The position numbers were made by a program, and so were the translations under genes. Source: Ureibacillus thermosphaericus (lineage in GTDB: Bacteria > Bacillota > Bacilli > Bacillales_A > Planococcaceae). From it: a stretch of 59,886 nt of DNA. Location: assembly GCF_012396605.1 (NCBI RefSeq), contig NZ_JAAXPW010000018.1:1-59886 (forward strand), written 5' to 3'. The notes beneath the pieces were generated by a model. That model worked only from the letters and a program-made list of their open reading frames with translations, made no database searches and was not told the origin of the DNA. Of this stretch, positions 47,358-59,766 are shown in pieces; positions within the stretch are counted from its first letter, which is position 1; every line of letters starts with the position of its first letter.

Positions 47358-47997
47358 ATCGAGTAGGAGGGAGCGATTAACTCCCGTCCTCTCACACCAC
47401 CGTACGTACGGTTCCGTATACGGCGGTTCAATTAAGATGATTGACGCAAGTCTTTATAACTTCCGTGAATAGCTGTTCTCTTTATGCCAGTGGTCACTCC
47501 ACCCTCCAAGAGGTCTCCCACGGGATTCACCGCTTCCTTCCTCAAGTGAGATACTACGTTTTCTGTGTTCATCATGACTCACTGAATGCCAAGGGCTATT
47601 CTCTCTTAATTGTTCGGTCCTTCTTAGTAGTTCTAAACCAACTAATACTATGACCTCTGCTGACTTCTGACGGTTCAGCTACTTATCACTAAGTAGGTTA
47701 TGAAGCGTACTTCACATATCCGCCAGACCTCCCCGGGTAAGAATGTAATCTTTCCTTCCATCTATCTGCTTCATTTACTCTGTACCACCTTTGGCAGAAA
47801 GGACTTTGTTTTGTTTAGCAAACTCATCCAATGATACCTAGCCTTATATGAAGTTCGTGTTCCTCAGACCGGTGTTTTGCCTCCAGCTTCCTTCAGATTC
47901 CGCGTCACCACGGACACCCTTGCGTTAAGCTAACTGTTACTTCTGCCTTCACAGTTCGGGACTTACACCCTATAGATTACACCCATGCCAGGCGCAC
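47358..47997 (-). mobile_element. Group IIC intron lacking a reverse transcriptase
   Basis: A 640-nt minus-strand intron. Its 5' end GTGCGCC (47997-47991) and long domain I closely follow the Oceanobacillus iheyensis group IIC intron. Domain IV (about 47429-47612, closed by CAATTAAG/CTTAATTG) holds only a 47-codon frame (47575-47432) instead of the usual RT/maturase. Domain V is at about 47395-47428 with the CGC triad in AACCGCCG and domain VI at 47358-47389 ends in CTCGAT. The 5' splice site is 2 nt past the T-run of the jag terminator, the standard insertion context for class C introns. It separates jag from mnmE. Confidence 0.92.
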
Positions 47998-47999
47998 TA

Positions 48000-48036
48000 A
48001 AAAAAACGATCTATCTTTTCGATAGATCGTTTTTCA
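48000..48036 (-). terminator. Terminator of yidC-jag, intron target
   Basis: Perfect 12-bp stem ACGATCTATC / GATAGATCGT extended by A/T pairs, with a long T-run on the minus strand; the group IIC intron begins right behind it. Confidence 0.92.
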
Positions 48037-48038
48037 TT

Positions 48039-48791
48039 TTACTTAACCGGTTCAATTACTAAATGACGATTAGGTTCTACACCTTCTGAATATGTTTCAA
48101 CATCCAATCGATTTGCTAATGCATTATGAATAATTTTTCTTTCATATGATGGCATTGGTTCCAATGCAACTTTTTTTCCTGTCCGTATCGCTTTATCTGC
48201 CATTCTCTCTGCCAATTGTTCCAACGCTAGTTGGCGACGCTCACGATAATTTTCAACATCCAGCCTAACTGTGACATACGATTTTGCAGTTTTATTTACA
48301 ACTAGTTGAGTTAATTGTTGCAACGCATTTAAATTTGCACCACGTTTTCCAATAATCAATGCTGCTTTTTCGCTCTCTAATTTGAAAAGAATCGTTTTTC
48401 CTTCTTTTTCCGTTTCAATTTTTAAGTCATGAATATCCATCGCTTTTGCAATGTTTGTTAAGTATTGTACAGCACTTTCAATTGGATCTGGTTGTTCTTC
48501 TTCTTGAACTTCTTCATCGTTTGATTGTTCTGATTGTGGTTCTATACTTGCCTTTACCTCTTCAGGTGTCCCATCTTCTGCTAACTTTTCTTGCCCTTTT
48601 TCCTTTTCTTCTGTTACTTCTTCAATAATCGTTACTCGAACTTCCGCAGGGCGAGCACCAAATCCTAAAAAACCTTTTTTTGCTTCTTGCAGAACTTCAA
48701 TTTCCACTTGTTTGCGTGATACGCCAAGCTTTTGTAACGCTAAAGCAATTGCTTCTTCCTTCGTTGCGCCTGTTTGCGTAATTTGCTTCAC
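48039..48791 (-). CDS. jag: Jag / KhpB RNA-binding protein (SpoIIIJ-associated)
   Basis: A 250-residue protein: Jag-N (QTGATKEEAIALALQKLGV then KKGFLGFGARPAEV), an acidic linker of about 60 residues, KH domain (IIGKRGANLNALQQLTQLVV, about 150-170) and R3H domain (RRQLALEQLAERMADKAI, VEPNRHLVIEP). RNA-binding partner of KhpA in cell elongation. GTG start overlaps the yidC stop (GTGA). Confidence 0.96.
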   Translation of the reverse strand: MKQITQTGATKEEAIALALQKLGVSRKQVEIEVLQEAKKGFLGFGARPAEVRVTIIEEVTEEKEKGQEKLAEDGTPEEVKASIEPQSEQSNDEEVQEEEQPDPIESAVQYLTNIAKAMDIHDLKIETEKEGKTILFKLESEKAALIIGKRGANLNALQQLTQLVVNKTAKSYVTVRLDVENYRERRQLALEQLAERMADKAIRTGKKVALEPMPSYERKIIHNALANRLDVETYSEGVEPNRHLVIEPVK

Positions 48792-49564
48792 TTTTTCGCT
48801 CCTCCAGTTGTCGCAGGTTTTTCAGTTTCATTCTTTTGCCAAGGTTTCTTATATATAAATAGATTTTGGATTACCGAAATAATATTTCCGACTACCCAAT
48901 ATAATGATAAGGCTGCCGGTAAAACCATCCCAAATCCTATGATCATAAGAGGCATAATATACATCATCATTTTCATTTGAGGGTTGTCCATCGCTGGGCC
49001 TGTCATTAATACAATATATTGAATTAAACCAGCTGCAATTGCAAGAATTATACTAGGTTCCGCCAATGGGAAGATTAGAAATGTTCCAAGCTCAAATTCT
49101 GGCGTAACATTCATGCGACTAATCGCATGATATAGTCCAATGATAATTGGCATTTGAATTAAAGCAGGTAAACATCCCATCATCGGGTTAACACCAGTAG
49201 ATTGCATTAAAGCCATTAATTCTTGTTGATATTTTTGCTGTGTTACTGCATCTTTAGAACTATATTTTTGTTGAAGTTCCTTTATTTTTGGCTGTATTTC
49301 TTGCATTTTCTTTGAGCTTTGTACTTGTTTAATTGTTAGTGGAAGTATTGCCAATCTTATGATAATTGTTACCGCGATTATGCCTAATCCATACGATCCT
49401 AATAAATCAGCAAAGAATTTTGTAATGGAAACGATTGGCCAAACAATAAATTGATTCCAAAACCCTTCACTTTCAGCAGAAATCGGTTGATTATATTCAG
49501 TACATCCGCTAAGAAGAATAACTGCTGAAGCTAAGGTCAGTATAATCCAAAATTTTTTTTTCAA
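48788..49564 (-). CDS. yidC: Membrane insertase YidC (SpoIIIJ-type)
   Basis: A 258-residue Oxa1-family insertase with a lipoprotein signal (LILTLASAVILLSGC, Cys20-22), five helices, the VKQSQSSKKMQEIQPK coiled coil, NPMMGCLPALIQMPI and the cytosolic loops typical of Bacillus SpoIIIJ. It helps fold and insert membrane proteins. A TTG at 49564 with TAGGAGGA 6 nt upstream is the likely start; the longer frame lacks a ribosome site. Confidence 0.95.
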   Translation of the reverse strand: MKKKFWIILTLASAVILLSGCTEYNQPISAESEGFWNQFIVWPIVSITKFFADLLGSYGLGIIAVTIIIRLAILPLTIKQVQSSKKMQEIQPKIKELQQKYSSKDAVTQQKYQQELMALMQSTGVNPMMGCLPALIQMPIIIGLYHAISRMNVTPEFELGTFLIFPLAEPSIILAIAAGLIQYIVLMTGPAMDNPQMKMMMYIMPLMIIGFGMVLPAALSLYWVVGNIISVIQNLFIYKKPWQKNETEKPATTGGAKK

Positions 49565-49704
49565 CTCTGCTCCTCCTAAAGTTCTACAGTTCTTCGAATT
49601 CATTTTTTAGCTATTTTACCATGTTTTGATATAGATACTCTACCTCGAGTTTAATTTCAATTTACTTTTATTTTTTAAAATTGATGACGCTTACATTCAA
49701 ACAA

Positions 49705-50070
49705 TCAAGAGTTCTTTTTTCGTTTAATAACTTTTGCAATTTTCAGCACATGCTCTAAACTTTTTTTCGTTTCATGATAATTTAAGTTGGCCGCCGATAC
49801 TCTGGCGATAATAACATAATCCATATCTTGTCTAAGCTCTTCTTTTATTTCAAAAAATACTTGTCGGATATAACGTTTCACTTGGTTCCTAATCACAGCA
49901 TTTCCTATTTTTTTCCCTATGGATAGCCCAATTCGAAATTCCTTTTGTCCCTCTTTAGGCAAACAATAAACGACAAACTGGCGATTAGCGTAAGATTTTC
50001 CTTCATTAAACACCTGTTGAAATTCTTTATTTTTTTTAATTCTTTGGCGCTTCCTCACTCGATCAATCAC
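49705..50070 (-). CDS. rnpA: Ribonuclease P protein component
   Basis: A 121-residue basic protein with the RNase P protein core: [46 protein letters not shown] (RNR motif) and DYVIIARV. It assists the RNA in 5' processing of pre-tRNA. GTG 50070 is taken; GTG 50058 is possible. Confidence 0.96.
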   Translation of the reverse strand: MIDRVRKRQRIKKNKEFQQVFNEGKSYANRQFVVYCLPKEGQKEFRIGLSIGKKIGNAVIRNQVKRYIRQVFFEIKEELRQDMDYVIIARVSAANLNYHETKKSLEHVLKIAKVIKRKKNS

Positions 50071-50097
50071 CCGCTTTTTCCTTAAATTGCAACGAGA

Positions 50098-50125
50098 AAA
50101 AAAAGACCACTGAAAATTCAGTGGA
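50098..50125 (-). terminator. Hairpin terminator between rpmH and rnpA
   Basis: CCACTGAA / TTCAGTGG stem with an eight-T tail on the minus strand, just after the rpmH stop. It probably lets only part of the transcripts continue to rnpA, giving more L34 than RNase P protein. Confidence 0.8.
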
Positions 50126-50126
50126 C

Positions 50127-50261
50127 TTATGCTGATAACACTTTTCTTCCTTTACGACGACGTGCAGCTAATACTTTACGTCCATTTTTTGTGCTCATAC
50201 GTTTGCGGAATCCGTGTACTTTGCTGTGTTTTCTTTTTGATGGTTGATATGTGCGTTTCAT
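50127..50261 (-). CDS. rpmH: 50S ribosomal protein L34
   Basis: A 44-residue protein, [20 protein letters not shown] and so on to [11 protein letters not shown], the universal L34 sequence. Too short for usual cut-offs. First gene left of oriC, divergent from dnaA. Confidence 0.98.
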   Translation of the reverse strand: MKRTYQPSKRKHSKVHGFRKRMSTKNGRKVLAARRRKGRKVLSA

Positions 50262-50408
50262 CTATATTTACACCTCCAAAGTGATTATTCAGTATCTAAT
50301 CATACATATAGACCTGAATATTATATAAAAAGACCCTTCTTATTGTCAAATGACTATTCGATTACAAGTTTAGGAATGCTGCTCTTATTATTCAAAATTT
50401 TTTAAAAA

Positions 50409-50705
50409 ATATCCACAGTGAAATTGTAGATATTCACAAATATTGTGGATAATATTTTTTGTAATTTTTTTATCCACAACTGTTATCGACATCTTTTTCA
50501 CAAACCCAACCCCTGTGGAAAAACATATTGTGAATGAAAATGAACATTGTGGATAAGTTTATCAAGCTATTGAAACAACGATGTTTTTTTGATAGGATAA
50601 TTGTGCTTTAATTTGTGGAAAACAATTTCGGGAAATATTTTATCCACAGTTGTTAATAACTTGTGGATAAAATAAACCACAACCTATGGAAAAAAGTTAT
50701 CCACA
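50409..50705. other. oriC, left part (DnaA-box clusters upstream of dnaA)
   Basis: At least six perfect DnaA boxes: TGTGGATAA 50444-50452, 50549-50557 and 50662-50670; TTATCCACA 50470-50478, 50640-50648 and 50697-50705. Near matches lie at 50409-50417, 50516-50524 and 50614-50622. Boxes occur on both strands in an AT-rich rpmH-dnaA spacer; this corresponds to the incAB part of the bipartite Bacillus origin. Confidence 0.93.
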
Positions 50706-50793
50706 GGTTGTGATTTTGTGTTTTAATAAAATTGGAGAATTGTTTTTGAATGGAATTATTCAAATTAAAATATGAAGTAAAGGAGTCACAGGC

Positions 50794-52137
50794 TTGGAAC
50801 ATTTAGATGAGTTATGGAACAAAGTCCTGGCCCGAGTAGAACAACAAATTTCAAAACCAAGCTTTGAGACGTGGTTAAAGTCTACAAAATTGCTCTCATA
50901 CAAAGGAACAAACGTAACCATTGCTGCGCCAAACTCGTTTGCGCGAGAATGGCTGGAAAACCACTATGTACATCTAATTGCAGGAATCTTATCTGAATTA
51001 ACTGGAGAAGATTTGTATATTAAATTTGTTGTACAAAAGGACCAGGACAACGAAGATTTTGATATTCCGGCGCCGGTTATTCAAACAAAAACAGCTGAGC
51101 CTTCTGAAGGCCCTCATAGCATGCTTAATCCAAAATACACTTTTGATACGTTTGTTATTGGCTCGGGAAACCGTTTTGCTCATGCTGCTTCCCTCGCAGT
51201 TGCGGAAGCACCGGCAAAAGCTTATAACCCTTTCTTTATTTATGGGGGAGTAGGATTAGGGAAAACCCATTTAATGCATGCAATTGGACACTACGTACTT
51301 GAACATAATCCAAATGCAAAAGTAGTTTACTTGTCTTCTGAAAAATTCACGAATGAATTTATTAATTCTATCCGAGATAATAAGGCGGAAGAATTCAGAA
51401 ATAAATATCGTAACGTGGACGTTTTGTTAATTGATGATATTCAATTTTTAGCTGGAAAAGAATCAACGCAAGAAGAATTTTTCCACACTTTTAATACTTT
51501 ACACACTGAATCAAAGCAAATTGTTATTTCAAGTGACCGTCCGCCAAAAGAAATTCCAACATTAGAAGATCGATTACGATCTCGATTTGAATGGGGGTTA
51601 ATTACAGATATTACCCCACCTGATTTAGAAACGCGAATCGCTATTTTACGTAAAAAAGCAAAAGCTGATGGACTAGATATACCTAATGAAGTAATGCACT
51701 ATATTGCTAATCAAATTGACACAAACATTCGTGAATTAGAGGGAGCGCTAATTCGCGTTGTCGCGTATTCATCATTAGTGAATCAAGACATTACTGTAGA
51801 ACTAGCACAAGAAGCTTTAAAAGATATTATGCCTAATTCGAAACCGAAATCCGTGACAATCCAAGATATTCAAAAAGTAGTAGGAGAACATTACAACATT
51901 CGATTGGAAGACTTCAGTTCAAAAAAGCGAACAAAATCTATAGCCTTTCCTCGGCAAGTAGCGATGTATTTATCGAGAGAACTTACGGATTTTTCTTTGC
52001 CAAAAATCGGGGAAGAATTTGGTGGGAGAGACCATACAACGGTAATTCATGCCCATGAAAAGATTGAAAAAATGTTGAAGGAAGACCAACAATTACAGGA
52101 AGAAATGAAACAAATTCGAAGCTTGCTTGGAAAATAA
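50794..52137 (+). CDS. dnaA: Chromosomal replication initiator DnaA
   Basis: A 447-residue AAA+ initiator. Domain I ([21 protein letters not shown]), linker, AAA+ with Walker [16 protein letters not shown] and Walker [10 protein letters not shown], sensor II, and domain IV with the signature [15 protein letters not shown] that binds DnaA boxes. TTG start with AAAGGAG upstream. Confidence 0.98.
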   Translation: MEHLDELWNKVLARVEQQISKPSFETWLKSTKLLSYKGTNVTIAAPNSFAREWLENHYVHLIAGILSELTGEDLYIKFVVQKDQDNEDFDIPAPVIQTKTAEPSEGPHSMLNPKYTFDTFVIGSGNRFAHAASLAVAEAPAKAYNPFFIYGGVGLGKTHLMHAIGHYVLEHNPNAKVVYLSSEKFTNEFINSIRDNKAEEFRNKYRNVDVLLIDDIQFLAGKESTQEEFFHTFNTLHTESKQIVISSDRPPKEIPTLEDRLRSRFEWGLITDITPPDLETRIAILRKKAKADGLDIPNEVMHYIANQIDTNIRELEGALIRVVAYSSLVNQDITVELAQEALKDIMPNSKPKSVTIQDIQKVVGEHYNIRLEDFSSKKRTKSIAFPRQVAMYLSRELTDFSLPKIGEEFGGRDHTTVIHAHEKIEKMLKEDQQLQEEMKQIRSLLGK

Positions 52138-52140
52138 GAT

Positions 52141-52298
52141 TGTGGATAACTTACTTTTTCTTTAACAGGGATATACACAAAGTATCAACATGTGGATATG
52201 TTGTTTTTTATAGATAAAACTATACTTATCCACAAATCCACAACCTCTAATACTATTTCTATTAATTATTAAAAAAAATAATAATTTAATAAGTGAGG
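52141..52298. other. oriC, right part with unwinding region (dnaA-dnaN spacer)
   Basis: TGTGGATAA at 52141-52149 and TTATCCACA at 52226-52234 are perfect DnaA boxes; TGTGGATAT at 52191-52199 and AAATCCACA near 52234 are close. An almost pure A/T stretch (52252-52291) follows, the likely DNA unwinding element. This matches the incC half of the origin. Confidence 0.88.
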
Positions 52299-52305
52299 TA
52301 TGACG

Positions 52306-53442
52306 ATGAAATTTGAAATAATGAGAGATCGGTTGTTGGATGGACTAAATGATGTAACAAAAGCGATTAGTTCGAAAACAACAATCCCAATCTTAACAGG
52401 GATCAAAATTGACGTAACAGATAATGGAGTATTACTTACAGGATCTGATGCGGATATAACAATTCAAACGTTCATTCCTGCTGAAGAAGATGGCAATCAA
52501 ATTATTAATATTGTTGAAACAGGGTCCATCGTTTTACAAGCTCGAATGTTTAATGAAATTGTAAGAAAACTGCCTACAAATGATGTTGAAATTGAAGTGA
52601 AAAATGAATTACAAACTCATATTCGTTCTGGTAAAACAGAATTCCATTTAATCGGTTCAGACGCATCTGAATATCCGTTATTGCCAGAAATCTCTACTGA
52701 AAATCGATTTGAAATCCCTGCTGATTTATTAAAATCGGTTATTCGCGAAACGGTGTTTGCTGTTGCTGCTAGTGAAAGCAGACCTGTACTAACAGGGGTT
52801 AACTGGAATATAGAAAATGATGAACTAATTTGCGTTGCAACTGATAGCCACCGATTAGCAAGAAGAAAAGTAAAATTAGAAAATCTACCAAATGGCATTG
52901 AATCCATTGTTATTCCTGGAAAAAGCCTGAACGAACTAAATAAAATTTTGGGTGAAACAAGCAATCCTGTTGAAATAACGATGTCCAATCAACAAATTTT
53001 ATTCAAAACAGATCATGTTTTATTTTTCTCACGTTTGCTAGAAGGGAACTATCCGGATACATCTCGCTTAATTCCTAATGAGTTTAAAACAAACATTAAG
53101 CTGGATGGAAAAACATTTTTACAAGCAATTGATCGTGCATCATTAGTTGCTAGAGAAGACCGAAATAATGTTGTACGATTTGAAACATTAGAAGATGACG
53201 CTGTGAAAATATCGTCCAATTCCCCAGAAATCGGAAAAGTAGAGGAACAAATTCCAGTTGAATCGATTGAAGGAGAGGAATTGGTTATTTCCTTCAGTGC
53301 AAAATACATGATGGAAGCGTTAAAAGCAATCCATGGACAAGATGTAATTATTCAATTTACTGGTGCAATGCGTCCATTTATCTTACGATCAGTGCATGAT
53401 GATTCCATCCTTCAATTGATTTTACCTGTAAGAACATACTAA
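52306..53442 (+). CDS. dnaN: DNA polymerase III beta clamp
   Basis: A 378-residue sliding clamp with three similar domains, starting MKFEIMRDRLLDGLNDV and ending SVHDDSILQLILPVRTY. It tethers polymerase to DNA. ATG 52306 is used: AAGTGAGG is 7 nt before it, whereas the ATG at 52300 is only one base from the ribosome site. Confidence 0.98.
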   Translation: MKFEIMRDRLLDGLNDVTKAISSKTTIPILTGIKIDVTDNGVLLTGSDADITIQTFIPAEEDGNQIINIVETGSIVLQARMFNEIVRKLPTNDVEIEVKNELQTHIRSGKTEFHLIGSDASEYPLLPEISTENRFEIPADLLKSVIRETVFAVAASESRPVLTGVNWNIENDELICVATDSHRLARRKVKLENLPNGIESIVIPGKSLNELNKILGETSNPVEITMSNQQILFKTDHVLFFSRLLEGNYPDTSRLIPNEFKTNIKLDGKTFLQAIDRASLVAREDRNNVVRFETLEDDAVKISSNSPEIGKVEEQIPVESIEGEELVISFSAKYMMEALKAIHGQDVIIQFTGAMRPFILRSVHDDSILQLILPVRTY

Positions 53443-53448
53443 ATAGAT

Positions 53449-53498
53449 TGAAAAAGTGTAGATTAAGTCGAAATGTAGGCTTGTCTACACTTTTTTGC
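53449..53498 (+). terminator. Terminator of dnaA-dnaN
   Basis: AAAAAGTGTAGA / TCTACACTTTTT arms around a 19-nt loop, T-run following. Confidence 0.88.
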
Positions 53499-53813
53499 TT
53501 AAAAAGATGGATTCCATTATAAAAACTGGACTAACTAATTTAGAAAAGGGGGCACTAGGTTTATAGATTCTTGAGAAAATGATATGTTTTTTATTTTTTT
53601 TTATGATAAAAAATGTGAATAATTTCGTGTTGAATTTTTAATAACATTCGTTTTTTAATCAAATTATAAAGACGCTAGAAAATGCTAAAAAGGGTTTGAA
53701 TTATATGTTTTTCGTCAAAAATTATGTTAGGCTTCTATTGCTTTTCTAGCTTATTAGCGATAATTAAGGTAAGATTAAATGATAGATGTTCGCTAAACGG
53801 AGGCTGAATTTGT
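53499..53813. other. AT-rich upstream region of yaaA-recF-gyrBA
   Basis: About 315 very AT-rich bases with no gene seen. It should contain the promoter of the yaaA-recF-gyrB-gyrA operon. No perfect DnaA box was found here. Confidence 0.5.
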
Positions 53814-54044
53814 TTGAATGAAATAGTAATTGATACTGAATTCATCACCCTAGGACAAGTACTGAAAGTTACGAATGCTATTAGTTCTGGTGGTATGGCA
53901 AAATGGTTTCTAGAAGAAACGGATGTTTATGTGAACGGCGAAATAGAGAAACGCCGAGGCAAAAAATTAAGGAATGGTGACGTTGTTAATATACCTGGTA
54001 TTGGAAGATATGTAATTGTAAACAAGAACGGAGAAAAGGAATGA
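53814..54044 (+). CDS. yaaA: S4-domain RNA-binding protein YaaA (RlbA)
   Basis: A 76-residue S4 fold ([40 protein letters not shown]), conserved between dnaN and recF in Firmicutes. Implicated in ribosome maturation in Bacillus. TTG start with ACGGAGG upstream; its stop overlaps the recF start (ATGA). Confidence 0.95.
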   Translation: MNEIVIDTEFITLGQVLKVTNAISSGGMAKWFLEETDVYVNGEIEKRRGKKLRNGDVVNIPGIGRYVIVNKNGEKE

Positions 54045-55153
54045 TTATTGAGCGTTTACAACTTACCAATTACCGTAATTATGAATCTCTCAACTTAGAA
54101 TTTTCTCCACAAATTAATGTCTTGATTGGAGAAAATGCTCAAGGAAAAACAAATATATTAGAATCTATTTATGTTTTAGCGATGGCTAAGTCCCATAGAA
54201 CGAGTAATGATAAAGAATTAATACGTTGGGAAACAGACTATGGTAAAATAAAAGGTGAAATCAAAAACCGATACGGTAAAATCCCCTTAGAATTGTTAGT
54301 TACTAAGAAAGGTAAAAAAGGGAAAGTTAACCATATTGAACAATTGAAACTGAGTAATTATATAGGGCAAATTAACGTTGTGATGTTTGCGCCAGAGGAC
54401 TTAAACATAGTGAAAGGAAATCCTCAAGTGCGCAGACGTTTTATTGATATGGAAATTGGGCAAATCTCTCCCGTTTATTTACATGAATTATTGAATTTTC
54501 AAAAGCTTTTAAAACAACGAAATCAGTTGTTGAAAAATTATCAGGGGAAACCGAAAATCGATGAAGTACTGTTTGACATTTACACTGAACAATATATTCA
54601 ATCCGCAGTACAAATTATTCGTAAACGATTTGAATTTGTTGATTTATTACAAGAATGGGCAGAAAAAATCCATTCCGGCATATCCCAAGGAATTGAAAAG
54701 TTAAAGATTAAATATCTCACAACAAAAGGGATTGAAAAAGATTGGACTGCTAATGAAATGGCTACATACTTAGCAGAAAAATTTACTCAAGTGAAAGAGA
54801 AAGAAATGGAAAGGGGCCTTACTTTAATTGGACCTCATCGTGATGACTTGCAATTTTTCGTAAACGATTACGATGTTCAAACATATGGTTCGCAAGGACA
54901 ACAAAGGACAACAGCCCTTTCATTGAAGTTAGCAGAAATTGAATTAATAAAACAAGAAACGGGAGAAGCCCCTATTCTTCTATTAGATGATGTGTTGTCT
55001 GAATTGGATGATTTCCGTCAATCGCATTTGCTGAATACGATTCAAGAAGAGGTACAGACATTTGTAACAACTACGAGTGTTGATGGAATTCACCACGAGA
55101 CGATACAACATGCGAAATTGTTTCACGTGAAACAAGGGAAAGTGGAGATTTGA
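54041..55153 (+). CDS. recF: DNA replication and repair protein RecF
   Basis: A 370-residue SMC-like ATPase: Walker [17 protein letters not shown], signature [16 protein letters not shown], Walker [13 protein letters not shown]. It helps load RecA at gaps. A perfect parS site is embedded in its last codons (LFHVKQ). Confidence 0.98.
   Translation: MIIERLQLTNYRNYESLNLEFSPQINVLIGENAQGKTNILESIYVLAMAKSHRTSNDKELIRWETDYGKIKGEIKNRYGKIPLELLVTKKGKKGKVNHIEQLKLSNYIGQINVVMFAPEDLNIVKGNPQVRRRFIDMEIGQISPVYLHELLNFQKLLKQRNQLLKNYQGKPKIDEVLFDIYTEQYIQSAVQIIRKRFEFVDLLQEWAEKIHSGISQGIEKLKIKYLTTKGIEKDWTANEMATYLAEKFTQVKEKEMERGLTLIGPHRDDLQFFVNDYDVQTYGSQGQQRTTALSLKLAEIELIKQETGEAPILLLDDVLSELDDFRQSHLLNTIQEEVQTFVTTTSVDGIHHETIQHAKLFHVKQGKVEI
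55119..55134. promoter_or_regulatory. parS site within recF
   Basis: TGTTTCACGTGAAACA, a perfect 16-bp parS consensus, inside the recF coding end. Confidence 0.95.
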
Positions 55154-55222
55154 TTAGCGTTTATTTTTTCGCATTTTAAAATAAGAATTTCAAATAATGC
55201 ATACAAGGGTATGAAAGAGTAG

Positions 55223-57157
<1,935 letters not shown>

Positions 57158-57182
57158 TTTTTATGAAGGGAGGTTATTATCT

Positions 57183-59714
57183 TTGGCTGAGAATATACAT
57201 TCTGAAATCAAACAAGTAAAGATTAGTGAAGAAGTTCAATCATCTTTTTTAAGTTATGCAATGAGCGTAATTGTTTCTCGCGCGTTACCAGACGTACGAG
57301 ATGGTTTAAAACCAGTTCAACGCCGTATTTTATATGGCATGCATGAACTGGGGAATCATTCAGATAAACCGTATAAAAAGAGCGCTCGTATCGTTGGTGA
57401 CGTCATGGGGAAATACCACCCACACGGTGACTCTTCCATCTATGATGCAATGGTGCGTATGGCTCAAGATTTTAGTTATCGTTACGTATTAGTTGATGGT
57501 CACGGTAACTTTGGTTCCGTTGATGGAGACGGCGCAGCTGCAATGCGTTATACAGAATCTCGCATGTCTAAAATTGCTATGGAGATGTTGCGAGATATCA
57601 ATAAAGATACGATTGATTACGATCCAAACTATGATGGAACAGAAAAGGAACCTAAAGTATTACCGTCTCGTTTCCCAAATTTACTTGTAAATGGTGCATC
57701 GGGAATTGCAGTTGGAATGGCTACGAATATACCGCCTCATCAATTAGGAGAAACAATCGATGCTGTTGTTGCTGTAGCTGAAAATCCCGAAATTACGACA
57801 GAAGAATTGATGGAAATTATTCCGGGACCTGATTTCCCAACAGGTGGTATTATTTTGGGACGAAGTGGAATTCGTAGAGCTTATGAAACAGGTCGCGGTA
57901 CAATTGTTGTCCGTGCAAAAGTCGAAATTGAAACGAGCTCAACTGGTAAAGAAACAATCATCGTCACAGAAATCCCTTACCAAGTGAACAAAGCGAAATT
58001 AATTGAAAAAATTGCTGAGCTGGTTCGAGACAAAAAAATTGAAGGAATTTCGAATCTTCGTGATGAATCTGACCGCCGTGGAATGCGGATTGTCATTGAA
58101 GTCAGAAAAGACGCTAATGCAAATGTTGTGCTAAATAATTTATATAAACAGACAGCAATGCAAATGAATTTTAGCGTGAATATGCTTGCGCTAGTAAATG
58201 GACAACCGAAAGTATTAAGCTTAAAAGAAGTACTTTATCAATATTTACAACATCAAAAAGAAGTTATTACACGCCGCACACAATTTGAACTTCGAAAAGC
58301 GGAAGATCGAGCTCATATTTTAGAAGGTTTGCGCATTGCTCTAGATCATATCGATGAAATCATCAATATCATTCGTTCTTCCCGCACTGGTGAAGAAGCA
58401 AAACCAATATTAATGGAACGTTTCAACTTAACCGACAAACAAGCACAAGCGATACTAGATATGCGTCTTGTTCGCTTAAGCGGACTTGAAAGAGAAAAAA
58501 TTGAAAATGAATACCAAGAATTACAAAAATTAATTGGCGAGTTAAGAGCGATTTTAGCGGATGAGGCAAAGATAGTAGATATTATTAAAAGAGAATTGCT
58601 AGAAATAAAAGAAAAATATAATGATGAACGCCGGACTGAAATAGCTCCTGGTGGCCCTGAGATGATTGAAGATGAAGATTTAATCCCAAGGGAAGATTCT
58701 GTTGTTACACTAACTCATAGAGGTTATATAAAAAGACTTGCATCCAGCACGTATCGCAGTCAAAAACGTGGTGGCCGTGGAGTTCAAGGAATGAATACTC
58801 ATGAAGATGATTTCGTTGAACATTTATTGTTTACATCTACTCACGATGTCATTTTATTCTTTACTTCTAAAGGAAAAGTATACAGAGCAAAAGGTTATGA
58901 AATCCCTGAATTTGGTCGCACGGCAAAAGGTTTACCGATTGTAAACTTATTAAACCTTGATAAAGAAGAGAAAGTAACAGCGATGATTCGAGTAAAAGAG
59001 TATGACGAAAATGCCTTCTTCGTCTTTACAACAAAAATGGGGATTGCGAAACGTACATCTTTATCACAATTTGCCAATATCCGAAATAACGGCTTAATTG
59101 CTATTCATTTACATGAAGACGATGAATTGATTTCTGTTCGATTAACAGATGGTTCTAAACATGTCGTAATCGGTACAAGAAATGGCATGTTAATTCGCTT
59201 TGAGGAACAGGATATTCGTGAAATGGGCCGCACAGCAGCTGGTGTGCGCGGTATAAAACTTCGCGACGGTGACTGGGTAGTTGGTATGGAAATTGTAGAA
59301 CCTGGTCAAGATATTTTAGTCGTGACAGAGAAAGGTTATGGAAAACGAACTTCTGAGTCAGAATACCGTTTACAAAATCGCGGTGGAGTTGGAATAAAAA
59401 CGATTCATATCACCGAGAAAAACGGTCCAATGTGTGCGGTGAAAACGGTAGATGGTACAGAGGATATCATGTTAATCACGAATAATGGTATTTTAATTCG
59501 CATGGATGTAAATGATATTTCTTGCATTGGACGAAATACTCAAGGCGTTCGCTTAATTCGATTAGCAGAAGATGAGCACGTTGCGACGGTAGCAAGAGTG
59601 AAAAAAGAAGATAATTCTGATGATCATGATTCAACTACAGAAGTAGAAAACGAAGTTAAAGATGAAGAAAAAGAAACTTCAAATGAAGTAGAAAACAAAG
59701 ATTTAGATGAATAA
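57183..59714 (+). CDS. gyrA: DNA gyrase subunit A
   Basis: An 843-residue protein. Catalytic Tyr123 lies in AAMRYTE; the quinolone region reads [12 protein letters not shown] with Ser84, Ser85 and Asp88, the usual susceptible type. The C-terminal beta-pinwheel with GyrA box [10 protein letters not shown] is intact and an acidic 35-residue tail follows ([20 protein letters not shown]). TTG start, GGGAGG 9 nt upstream. Confidence 0.98.
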   Translation: MAENIHSEIKQVKISEEVQSSFLSYAMSVIVSRALPDVRDGLKPVQRRILYGMHELGNHSDKPYKKSARIVGDVMGKYHPHGDSSIYDAMVRMAQDFSYRYVLVDGHGNFGSVDGDGAAAMRYTESRMSKIAMEMLRDINKDTIDYDPNYDGTEKEPKVLPSRFPNLLVNGASGIAVGMATNIPPHQLGETIDAVVAVAENPEITTEELMEIIPGPDFPTGGIILGRSGIRRAYETGRGTIVVRAKVEIETSSTGKETIIVTEIPYQVNKAKLIEKIAELVRDKKIEGISNLRDESDRRGMRIVIEVRKDANANVVLNNLYKQTAMQMNFSVNMLALVNGQPKVLSLKEVLYQYLQHQKEVITRRTQFELRKAEDRAHILEGLRIALDHIDEIINIIRSSRTGEEAKPILMERFNLTDKQAQAILDMRLVRLSGLEREKIENEYQELQKLIGELRAILADEAKIVDIIKRELLEIKEKYNDERRTEIAPGGPEMIEDEDLIPREDSVVTLTHRGYIKRLASSTYRSQKRGGRGVQGMNTHEDDFVEHLLFTSTHDVILFFTSKGKVYRAKGYEIPEFGRTAKGLPIVNLLNLDKEEKVTAMIRVKEYDENAFFVFTTKMGIAKRTSLSQFANIRNNGLIAIHLHEDDELISVRLTDGSKHVVIGTRNGMLIRFEEQDIREMGRTAAGVRGIKLRDGDWVVGMEIVEPGQDILVVTEKGYGKRTSESEYRLQNRGGVGIKTIHITEKNGPMCAVKTVDGTEDIMLITNNGILIRMDVNDISCIGRNTQGVRLIRLAEDEHVATVARVKKEDNSDDHDSTTEVENEVKDEEKETSNEVENKDLDE

Positions 59715-59728
59715 TCTTAATTTCGAAA

Positions 59729-59766
59729 AACAGAAACATTGCTTAAAGTAATGTTTCTGTTTTTTC
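59729..59766 (+). terminator. Terminator of gyrA
   Basis: CAGAAACATTGC / GTAATGTTTCTG stem with six T; a group II intron begins immediately after it. Confidence 0.92.

Noticed and set aside
47441-47653. 70-codon plus-strand open frame
   Set aside because: It is antisense to the group II intron RNA; the open frame follows from intron sequence.
50624-50637. Noc site in the oriC spacer (ATTTCGGGAAAT)
   Set aside because: Two bases of the 14-bp site are missing, so spacing is wrong.
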